DNA of 64,000 nucleotides from Chlorella sorokiniana. Taxonomy: Eukaryota > Chlorophyta > Trebouxiophyceae > Chlorellales > Chlorellaceae. A program made the translations under genes and the position numbers. Positions 55,311 to 64,000 of this stretch are shown piece after piece (within the stretch, counting starts at the first letter, position 1; each line of letters opens with the position of its first letter). A model generated the notes under the pieces. The model saw only the letters and a list, made by a program, of their open reading frames with translations, had not been told where the DNA came from and made no database searches. The stretch spans positions 558,001 through 622,000 of the forward strand of contig CP084611.1 in assembly GCA_025917655.1 (NCBI GenBank), given 5' to 3'.

Positions 55311-58125
55311 TCACTGCTTCACGATCGCCACGGGGGCATCCACGTGCCCCACCACGTAGTCACTCACCGAGCCCAGGCCCACAAAGCTCATCACAGCTCT
55401 GCACGCGAGGATGGCGGCGGCGCCGCTGGGCAAGCAGACGGCCGGACGCCCGCCCCTGACCCGCGCCACCACCACGGCTGCGACCCCGCGGAGCGGCCCC
55501 CAACATGAGCGGTGGCATGGGGCCCCTGTGCGTCTAACGAGCAGTGTCGTATGCGGGTGGCACTGTCTGGCGGCCACGCCCAGCTGTGGCCCACCGCTTG
55601 AAGCTGCCCATGCCACGCGCCCCCATCACCACCAAGTCCACCCCGTGTTCTCGTGCATAGTGCGCCAGGGACGCGCCCACATCTGCAGCAGGGGAGGGCA
55701 CCCCCAGAATCAAAATTGGTGGCAACGGCACGTCATGGCACGCTCGACAGTGCGGTCGGGCCGTACAGGCCAGGGTGCCACGCCGCTGGTGGTGCCAGCG
55801 GAGGTGAGGCGCCCGGCTTGAGCCGGGGCACATCGAAACCCGGGCGGGTGCATGCGCAAGAGGCACAGCAGCTTCAACAGCGGAGAAGGTATGTAAGGCA
55901 GATGCAATGGCATGGCATAGACGGATGGGCGGCTGGTTGGGGGCGCACGCACCCGAGGCGCCGCCTTCTGGCGGCAGGGCGGTGAAGGTGATGCGAGTCT
56001 TGTCCACCTGCGGCACAGGCGGGTGCTGGGGGAGCACGAATGGGCGCGAGCTTCCAAGGGGCTGCCTCCCGCTGCCCCTTCAAGGACGCTCCTCTCCGCG
56101 CGCCGCCACGCCGCTGGCAGGCGGCGGACCTGGGCCGCCGCTCGATCCACCGCTTGGCTCACAACCTCCTGGGCATAGTGGATGCTGTCCTGGGTGGCGC
56201 GCTCCCACTCATCCGCCTCAAGAACCTCAGAGCTGGCTGCATCCTCCGCTATGATCTGTGGGGGACACGCAGCGGCGGCAGGGGCGGCGGCTGGGGCCGG
56301 GTGCAGCTGCAGACCTGCATCGGGCCAGCGGCGCGGTCGGCTGCGGCGGCGACAGTGCCCTTCGCGGCGCGCAGGGCTGCGGCGTGCTCCAACTCCCACT
56401 CCTCCCTGGGGACTGGGGGCGAGGTGTACTGCTCGGAGGGGCTCACCTGCAGGACAGCGTGGGCAAGGCGGTACAGGCCGAATCAAGGGGCCAGCGCGTG
56501 GCATGCGCGCCGCTCAGTCTGCTCTGCCACACACAACAGGCCGGCGGCCCAGGCACCGCTGCTGTGCCAGGCGCGGGCGCCGCTCACCGGGTATGGCACG
56601 GGCAGCGCCACGCACACAAGATGCAGCTGGTCCTCTGGGCCCAGCACACTGCCCACGGCCCACTGCAAAGGAAAAGGGGCTGGGGATTATAGAAAAACTG
56701 TACGATGGCTGGCCTGGACGGTAGCGCCAGGGGTGCCCCGAAGGAGGAGTGGTGGGGGCAGGTGAGATGGGAGGGTGGCGGGGCGGCATGGGGAGGGCAG
56801 TACAGGGCACATGTGGCGGTACGGGTCACATGTGGTGGTATGGGGCACATGTACCCCCCGCACAGCGCGACCTGGAGCACGGTAGAGGCACGTCGAGGGG
56901 CCGCACCTCCAGCGCCTTGCGGCTGGCCTCCGAATCGTCCAGGCTGACCATCACCTTGCGCGGCGCCTGCGGTGCAGCCACAGGTGCGCCCGGTCGCTGG
57001 CTCCCGTCATCACCCCCCAGCCACATAACGATGGTCTCCTGGTCCGAGCCATAATGATGTCCCACCCAGCAGCCGGCAGCACACCCCCACCCTCCCTCCA
57101 CCCTCCCTCCACCCTCCCACCCTCCCTCCCTCCTGCACCCTCCCAACCTGCCCCCACCCTGCACCCCCTCCACCTTGGCCTCGCGGTCCTGGCGGCGCCC
57201 GCGGCACACCACCACCGGGCAGCGCAGGTTGTGCACCAGGTAGCCTGCGGGGGGCTGCGCATCGTGACGGGTGCTGCAAAGCCGTCTCAGTGGGTTTGCC
57301 CACGCAGCACGCGCGTCGTGCATGCCGAGGTGGGGCATGATGGCACGGGCGCAACCCGTGCGATCGCACAGCAGCGCGGCAGCGGGAGGGTGATCACCCT
57401 CATGAGGCAGCTCACTTGACACGCTGCCCAAGCCGACCAGCGACATGAGCGCGCTCTTGGCGGCGCCCATGCCGCGGCTGCCCACCACCACCACTCCAGC
57501 GTCCCTCGACTTGGCAAAGGCAACCACGGACTCTGCCAGGCCTGGGAGGGGGCAGCAGCGGCTTGGCAAGGGCAGAGAATGTGTGAAAGCAAGACAAACT
57601 GCGGGAACCGAGGCTGCCTTGACCTGACGCGCCGCCAGCAGCGGGTAAGACATGGATGTGGATGTCCAGGCTCTCACGGACAGACTCGGGAGCTGATGAA
57701 CCAGCTGCACAGCGGGGCGAGCACAGAGGCGGTGCGTCGCAGTCATGATCAGTACAGGGCCGTGCAAGAGCACAGTACGCTGCATCCACTACCTGCACCA
57801 GCAGCTGCCGACACTGCTCCTCATCGGCCTTGCGCTGCTGCTCCCAGTTGATGGAAAGGGCCGCCACCTGCAGGTGAAGGCAGCAGTTGGCGGTGAGCGG
57901 CACCAGCGGCAGCATGCACGACGGGCCCAATTGAAGCTGGCTGCTCACCGCCCCGGAGCTTGCGATTGGAACAGGCATCATAGTGTAGCTTGGAGGCGGG
58001 GCAGTGCTGATGAAGTGCAGAGTGTCGCCGGGGCGCGCCAAGTTCCTAGCCGCCCACAATCCAGCACCTTCAGCTGTCGGACTGTCATCTACAGCGCACA
58101 CTATGTTGGTCACCATTGAAATCAA
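55311..58125 (-). CDS. Tandem universal stress protein (two USP domains)
   Basis: Soluble protein with two UspA-type nucleotide-binding domains, probably a stress-responsive ATP-binding factor. Domain 1: MVTNIVCAVDDSPTAEGAGL (about 58090), a long helix WEQQRKADEEQCRQLLVQ, SVRESLDIHIHVLPA, GLAESVVAFAKSRDAGVVVV and GSRGMGAAKSALMSLVGLGS then VS (about 57420), the G-2X-G-9X-G(S/T) ATP motif, with YLVHNLRCPVVVCRGRR. Domain 2: KVMVSLDDSEASRKALE (about 56930), WAVGSVLGPEDQLHLVCVAL, the helix WERATQDSIHYAQEVVSQAV, YAREHGVDLVVMGARGMGSF and MSFVGLGSVSDYVVGHVDAP ending VAIVKQ at 55311. The near-identical MSLVGLGSVS/MSFVGLGSVS shows the two domains arose by duplication. A 45-nt-scale CCTCCC-rich tract (57085-57175) lies in an intron. 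Shares a 262-base divergent promoter with the F-box gene. Confidence 0.88.
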
Positions 58126-58387
58126 ACAGTCGAGTAGCGCTCCTGTGTTCGAAGCGCGGAAGGACGGGACAACTTTCGTAGGGCGGTCTCGAATGACTGC
58201 TCAGGATGATATTAATAGGAAGGATGGAATCAAGGTTTGGGTTCGTAAAGGTTTGACGGGTGCAGCCGCGGTTGTGCATGGCTCGAAGGGCAAGCTATCG
58301 CCAGCCAGGCCCCGTACTGTGTATCAACAAACGAGCTCCATTGCGGCCTGCCCTAATGATCGTTGGTGCGCGTAATCAACTTCCCAC
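58126..58387. promoter_or_regulatory. Bidirectional promoter, USP / F-box gene
   Basis: 262 bases between divergent starts; moderately AT-rich with gatattaatagg near 58208. No element named. Confidence 0.4.
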
Positions 58388-61100
58388 ATGTGGGAGTCGC
58401 TTCCTGCCGATGTGTTCAGTCAAGTGATCGCTGCGCTGCCTGCCGACCACCGTGCAGTCTGCAGAGCCGTCTGCAGGTCATGGAGGTCGGCCGCAGATAC
58501 CAGCGCTGCCGTTTGGGGATCGCTGGCTCTGCGTCGCGGCACACCCACCCCTTCCGCCGCGCCCTCCACCAGCTCTTCATCGGCCGCTCTGGAGCCCTCC
58601 TCGATTGAGGGTGTGGCATGCATGTTGAGGCGGCAGCGCAGATGCTTGAGGCGCATGCATGTTGAGCATGGGGGCGAATGCGCAGCGTGGGGCACCGATG
58701 TGGCGCGGCTCCTAGCCGCAGCTTGCGGTGCCGGCAGCGGCCTCACAGACCTGTCGTTCGCGTTTACGGGGCATCTGCCAGCTGTTGTAACACAGGTGAG
58801 AACCCAATCTGCAGCTGAAAGCTGTTTGCTCGATAATATATGTTTCCATAATTTGTCAACCACATTGGTGTGTGCCGGTTTGGAACAAGCTGAAGTCCTG
58901 CAATCCAGCCACAGTGCAGGCACTGCCGGGCTCCGCGGCGCAGCTGACATCCCTCACCCTGAGGCCGCTGCCCAGACGGCGCATGCCAGTGTGTGTTGCG
59001 TGGTCCCAGCTGGCCCACCTGAGCCAGCTCCACTCGCTGTCAGTCACGGGCAACTTGCTGGCGTGTGGCGAGGCGGACCCACACCTGGCAGGCCTGACGC
59101 GCTTGACGCGCCTCCGCTTGCACAGCATCGAAGGGGAGGAGCGGGCAGAGTCCATCCTGCTGGAATGCCCGCTTGGCCTGTCCAGGCTGGAGCTGGCGGG
59201 CCTCGAGGTGAACGTGGATCTGTTTCCAGGAGCGGAGAGGTGGGCTCGCATGGTTGTGCAGCAGCTGCAAGGCGCCCGCGGCAGCGGGTGGACAGCAGCG
59301 CCCCTCTGACGATGCAGAACGCTGACAACGGCGGGTATCTGCGGGGCGGCAACGTGGATCAGCTGCGGGAGCGCTGGGCGGCGCTGCGCACGCTGCGGCT
59401 GCACGACTGCATGGCGAGCCAGGGGGTTTGGGAGCGTGAGTAGACATCCCCCGCTGCTGTCCCCCGCTGTTTGGTTTCATTGCGTGCCTGGATGCGACTG
59501 CCTTGCAGCTGCCGGCACACACGTCATGCTGCGTCGCATCTGCGCGACATCCGGCTACTTCCCACGCCCTGGTGCCCTCCTTGTGCCGCAGTGCTGCCCA
59601 CCCTGTCAGCCCTAACGTCGTTGCATCTGGCCGTCCGACATGCAAGGTTGTCAAAGGCTCTGCAGTGCAGCAGTCTGCAGGCACGTTTCGGACCGCCTGC
59701 CCAGTGGTCGGGTGGGGGCCATGCTCATCCTGCCCCTGCCGCCCTCATCGTCTCATGTGCGCAGTTGCACAGTCATAATGTGCATTGTTTGTGCAGAGTA
59801 GACAGCTTGTGAGCTATCTGTAGCCTTCCTTTGCTTCTGACCCTGCAGGAGTTGATTCTGCAGACGGGTGAGACGTCACTGCCAGAGCCCCGCCCGGCGC
59901 CCTCCCCCACCTCACCCGCCTCCGCATCTTTGGCAGCCCCCGCCTGCGCCAGCTGCAGCCCTCCTGGTGCGCCCTGCCCAGCCTGCTGGTGAGCGGCGGC
60001 TTGCTGCCGGCAGCCAGGCTTTGCGCCAGCTGCAGCAGCAGAGCCGGCTGGGCAGCGGGCCCCTTGTTGCTGTTGTTCTGTGCATTGTTCTGGCTGGTGC
60101 AACTTGTGGGCATGCCCTCTATGCCGCTCACTCCTCACTATCAAATCACACTTCCCAAGTTTACACACTCCTAACAGACATGCTTGCCCCTCACCCATCC
60201 TCCAACCGGCCCTGCCGCTGCACAGAGCCTCGAGCTCGAGTCGTGTGAGCAATTCACGGGGCTGCCAGCAATGCTGCCCCGCTTGTCTAATCTGGAGCGA
60301 TTGAGCGTGAGCCACATGCGACTGGAGGAGCTGCCAGACCCACTCACCGCCCTCTCAAATGTGAGCCCCACCTCTGCTGCGCCTGACGCGCTGCCATGTG
60401 CGGCACGACTGCTTGACGCCCTTGAGTATCAGGCGGACGTCTCCTGCCAGCCGCGATGCAAACAACGAAGCACGCATATGATCGTAGCCAAGTGAGCTGT
60501 TCTGCCCGACGTCTGACGACAGGGCGTGCTGTCCCCCACCCCCACCCCACCCCCCTTCCCCCGCTGATGCAGCTCACGCGCCTGGCGGTGGCGGCGTGCT
60601 CGCTGCGATCCCTGCCAGCAGGGCCATACCTTCAAAACCTTGAAGAGTTGGTGCTGTTTGCCAATAGCCTGGGGTGCGATTAGGGTGTGGGTGCAGCAGG
60701 TTGGGGGCACAGCACACTCCTTCCCAACTCCCAGCTCAGAGGGCTAGCAAGCAGTTCGGGCTGGCTGGTCAACACAGCCAAATGTCCGGGATGAGACGCC
60801 AGTCTGATCCATGTTCCTCGGCTGTCCCTGGTCACTGTTCCTTTGCACTCGTTGCCCCGCAGCGGCTTCCCATCGGCGCTGGGGCACCCTCAGTGGGTGG
60901 CTCGCCGCCTACGCCGCCTCGACCTTTATGGCAACTACACCTTGCAGCTGACCGCCGCGGGGGTGGATGCTGCCGCAAAGCTGCGCTCCCTGACTTTGCT
61001 GAATTTGCAGCGGCAGCGGTATGACGCGCGGGATGATCATCCCGAGGAGCTGCTGGCGCGGCTGCGAGCCGCGCTGCCTGGCTGCGATGTGCTGGCGTGA
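58388..61100 (+). CDS. F-box/leucine-rich repeat protein
   Basis: Likely substrate receptor of an SCF ubiquitin ligase. Exon 1 (58388-58795) starts MWESLPADVFSQVIAALPAD then HRAVCRAVCRSWRSAADTSA, an F-box. It then runs through a Ser/Pro linker and a first repeat (LTDLSFAFTGHLPAVV). Later exons give leucine-rich repeats: LTSLTLRPL, LSQLHSLSVTGNLL, LTRLTRLRLHSIEG, LSRLELAGLEVNVDLFPGAE (about 58900-59230), RWAALRTLRLHDCMA (about 59370), LPTLSALTSLHLAV (about 59595), LPHLTRLRIFGSPRLRQLQP (about 59910), SLELESCEQFTGLPAMLPRL and NLERLSVSHMRLEELPDPLT (about 60230-60355), LTRLAVAACSLRSLPAGP, NLEELVLFANSLG (about 60570-60670), and VARRLRRLDLYGNYTLQLTA (about 60900). It ends at TGA 61098-61100. One-base slips within repeats are likely. 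Partner and target unknown. Confidence 0.82.
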
Positions 61101-61157
61101 GGGAGGCTTGTTGAGGTGCCCGTAGGTGTTGTTTTGCGACTGTGCTTGATTAACTGC

Positions 61158-61162
61158 TGTAA
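61158..61162 (+). terminator. TGTAA poly(A) signal, F-box gene
   Basis: TGTAA 58 bases after the TGA at 61098-61100. Confidence 0.6.
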
Positions 61163-61337
61163 CTGTCGCCAGAGCAACAGGGCAGTGCAAGGCTGCTAAA
61201 TAGGGTATGAAGGTGTGGATGGCGCTGCTGCGCGGTCACCCATCCGCATCACGGAAGAGCAGCGGGCCTCCCTGCGTTTGTTCGTCCAACATCGTATGCG
61301 CAGGCCACTCTGTGGCAATGTGTAAGCAGGGCGTGGT

Positions 61338-61342
61338 TTACA
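61338..61342 (-). terminator. TGTAA poly(A) signal, TFIIH p62 gene
   Basis: TGTAA on the minus strand about 130 bases after the stop at 61470-61472. Confidence 0.5.
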
Positions 61343-61469
61343 GAGCCTTGGGAATGGTCGGTGGCGGCCGCCCCTGCAGGGCACAGTGCATGCCTCCCCT
61401 CCAGCCTGCCTCCGTGTGGCGTGCCGCGGCTGCGTGCTGCGACCAAGCGACAAAGACAACCGCCTTGCA

Positions 61470-64000
61470 CTACCCTGCTGTGTGCTGCTGCTGCCGCTGC
61501 CGCCGCTCCTCCCGGTGCCGCGCCAGCGCGGCATCTATGGCTTCGCACAGCGGGCGCAGCATGAGAGTCACGTGTACCTGCTGCGAGGAGCCTGCGGGGA
61601 TGAGGGCGGGATTGGAAACGGGTGGCGCTGTGTGTGTGATGTCGGTTACTGCATGCTCTTATTATACATGCGCAACCAGCCCAGCTTACCAGAACCTCAC
61701 AACACCTGCGGACCTCTGACCCCCTGCAAGACCTGCTGTACACATCTTCCTCTGCCACACCACACCGCCACTGAACACACACAAACAAACACACCCTGCA
61801 CCACTGCCCCCTCACCCGAGTGGTGCCGCATGTGGGATGCCAGCAGCGCCCGCTGCTCCTCCAGGTGCGCCGCCAGGGAGGCCGCCTTGTCCGCCCGCAC
61901 GCCGCTCAGCAGTGGCATGCAGCCCCAGAAGTGGCGCAGCAGCTCGTTGGTCTTCAGCGCCTCGCCACGAAGGTGCTCCTGAGGGCAGGTGGGGGGCAGA
62001 GGAGGAGGGGCGGGAGGGGTCAGGATCGAGGAATTGTTAGGGCACGTGGTTCCTGGTTTGTGCGGGCGGACCTTGGCGTCGAGAGAATATGCAGGCCCGA
62101 GCGTGTTGCAAGTCAAAGGAAGCACGGGTAGCACCAGCAAACCCAGGAGGGGACGCAGGCTGGCAGCGCTCCTCCGCAGCACTCCTCTTCCTGCCTCCGG
62201 CCGCCCGCAGCCCCAGCCAGCACAGAGCGCTGCATGCCAGAGGCAGGGCAGAGGTGGCCAGGACTACGCACCAGCAGGAGCGGCTGAAGGCCGTGTGTGC
62301 GGTCCTGGGGCGGCAGCTGCAGGGCAGCCGCTGCCACGGGTCCAAACTCCCGTACCAGGTCCTCGTCCTGGTCCTGGCTGAGGTCCAGCAGTACCGCGGC
62401 AGCTTCCAGGGGGTCGCAGGGCGGGTCTGGAAGCGCCAGAGGCTGCACCGCAGCCAAAGCGGCCAGCAGCGGGGCACAGCCGCCGCTTCTGCCGTCGCCG
62501 GCGGGCTGTTTGTGTTGCTCCTGCGGTTGCTGCTGCTTGCCGTCGTCCGCGGCGCCGCCGCCGGCCGCGCGTCAAAGTACGCTCGGGGTCGTGGATGTTG
62601 AGAGGAGCGTACTGCTTGTCCCGCTCATCCAGGGTCAGGTCCTCCAGCGCCGACGCCGCCCGCTGCCGCCACTCAGCGAGCCGCTCCGGCGACACGCCCC
62701 CTGCTCTGTCAATGCATCGCCCCCGCTGCTGCTGCTGCCGGCCTCCCGGGCAGCCCGTGCCTGCTGCTGTGCGGCCAGCGCCGCCGCGATGCGGCTTGTG
62801 TCCCCGGCTGCTGCGCCGCGCTGCCGTCCCTGCCGCCGCCGCCGCCCGCCAGCTCATCCAGCGCCTCGGGCGCGCCCTGCAGCACCACCGCCGCGTGGCG
62901 GTTCACGTCGCGGGCGATCGAGTCCAGGCCGGCGCCGCGCAGGGCCGCCGCCGGGTCGCGTGCGCCGTCGTGCAGCAGGCCAAAGCCGGCCGAGAAGCGC
63001 TCCCCGCGTCGGCCGCCAGGTTGACGGTCGGATCGACGCGGCCTACCGCCTGCTTCGCCCGCGCCGCCTCCTGCGACCCAGCACAGCACGCGCAGCACGC
63101 TTGGTTGAAGCAGCGATGCAGGTTGAGGCGCAGCAGGCCCAGCCACGTCTGTTCTGGGCGCTCGCAGCCCGCTGATGCTATGTGTCAGCCGCTCGGCGAG
63201 GGGACCTGGGCGCTCGGGAAAGACCACCCACCTGTTCCTGCAGCTGGCGCTTGAAAGGCGCAAACAGCTCGTCCTCCTCCTCGTCGTCGCCATCCAGCGG
63301 CAGGCCCTGGCGCCGCCTGTACCAGAAGGGAGGTTGGGAATCAAAAGATCAATGCATCAAGTAATGTGGGGGAGGGGGAGGGGGGAGAGCAGTGGTCTGC
63401 GGAGCCAGCACGCATCGCCGGCGGCTCTCCCCACCCCCCTTCCCCCGACCGACAGCTGCCGGCTGCCGCAACAGGGACGGAGGGCATGCAGTGGGGGTGA
63501 AGGCGTACCGCCTAGCCATGCGCTTGTACTGCTGCTTGAAGTACCGCGTCCAGAACGCCTTTTCGTCCATGGAGTGGGGCACGTGCGCCAGGTAGGCGCG
63601 GTGCATCTCGGGCCGCTCCGCAAATATCTTCAAGAACGGGGGGTGAGGGGGGGAGTGGACGGCAGGGAACGGAGTCGGCAAAGAGGCGCACGCCGCCATG
63701 CTGCGCGCTGCCTGGCTGCCGGAGCGCTCCGCTCAGGGCTGGTGACAGCCGATCGCCAGCCAGCCTGGCTGCGTAGCTTGGTTCAAGGCTGCAGGCGAGG
63801 CTGTTGCTGGTGACAGGCAGACCGCTGACCTGGGACAATGGCCCCAGCGGTCGCCCGCTCTGCGCACTCTCTGCCCGCTGCCTTTCTACCTGCCTACCGA
63901 GCTGCAGCAAGCACATGCCGGCTCAGCCACCCTGCAGCCCGCATGCTCTGCTCCCCACCTGCTGGATGACTGCCGGCGTCAGCTGGAAGTGCACCTTCTC
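61470..64000 (-). CDS. TFB1: TFIIH core subunit p62/TFB1 (partial at right edge)
   Basis: Core subunit of TFIIH, needed for transcription initiation and nucleotide excision repair. The window begins inside the gene: at 63960-64000 an exon reads VHFQLTPAVIQQ, then IFAERPEMHRAYLAHVPHSM and DEKAFWTRYFKQQYKRMARR (about 63520-63635), a BSD domain with its FWTRYF signature. Downstream come an acidic segment (GDDEEEDELFAPFKRQLQEQ, about 63260), LDSIARDVNRHAAVVLQGAP (about 62900; like the NHHSAMVL block of human p62), Gly/Ala low complexity, LNIHDPE (about 62600), and the conserved KTNELLRHFWGCMPLLSGVR (about 61920), matching ELLRHFWSCFP of the human protein. The end is LCEAIDAALARHREERRQRQ and a stop at 61470. 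The N-terminal PH domain lies beyond the window. Frame slips in the low-complexity middle are likely. Confidence 0.85.

Larger units (their letters stand above)
61101..61469. other. Convergent 3' region, F-box gene / TFIIH p62
   Basis: Holds the two 3' untranslated regions, each with a TGTAA (61158-61162 plus, 61338-61342 minus). No other feature seen. Confidence 0.5.

Overview
This window looks like nuclear DNA of a green alga, most likely a trebouxiophyte of the Chlorella clade. It is very GC-rich and densely packed with genes on both strands. Nearly every gene is cut into many short exons with GT-AG introns, often 'CAG|GTGGG'-like donors. Several products carry plastid transit-like N-termini, and TGTAA, the usual chlorophyte poly(A) signal, follows several stop codons. 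I saw no prokaryotic operons, tRNAs, rRNAs, CRISPR arrays or intact transposons. The identification rests on protein motifs and splice signals read by eye; species-level placement is inference.

Layout. 0-1.1 kb: the 3' end of a plus-strand gene, possibly a membrane protein. 1.7-10.7 kb (-): telomerase reverse transcriptase with the telomerase-specific TEN, CP, QFP and T regions and all catalytic RT motifs. 11.0-13.3 kb (-): a BTB-BACK-MATH-like adaptor. 13.6-15.0 kb (+): CCDC25. 15.3-16.1 kb (-): a 73-residue KGG-motif stress protein with 8- and 16-nt exons. 16.9-17.4 kb (+): a small His/Pro-rich protein. 17.7-20.1 kb (-): a plastid MscS-like channel. 20.3-21.9 kb (-): an RNA polymerase I RPA34-like protein. 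22.3-24.0 kb (+): a gamma-glutamylcyclotransferase-like protein. 24.4-26.6 kb (+): a rhomboid protease. 27.9-30.7 kb (+): NAR1/CIAO3. 30.9-34.9 kb (-): a PDE327-type FAD dehydrogenase. 35.1-38.2 kb (-): RCC1, the Ran exchange factor. 39.0-44.2 kb (-): an MFS phosphate transporter. 44.7-45.0 kb: a partial copy of the aldolase 3' end. 45.2-46.7 kb: a divergent pair of small membrane proteins. 47.0-51.2 kb (-): plastid class I fructose-bisphosphate aldolase. 52.1-54.1 kb (-): an SBP-box transcription factor. 55.3-58.1 kb (-): a tandem universal stress protein. 58.4-61.1 kb (+): an F-box/LRR protein. 61.5-64.0 kb (-): TFIIH subunit p62, running off the right edge.

The genes do not form one pathway. 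They are housekeeping (telomere, Ran cycle, TFIIH, Pol I, cytosolic Fe-S assembly) plus plastid metabolism and stress genes. The most informative non-gene signals are: reading-frame slips, mostly at runs of four or five C/G and present in many conserved genes, best explained as run-length errors in the assembly; repeat arrays that abut splice sites in TERT, RCC1 and aldolase; the microexons of the KGG gene; and the partial duplication of the aldolase terminus.
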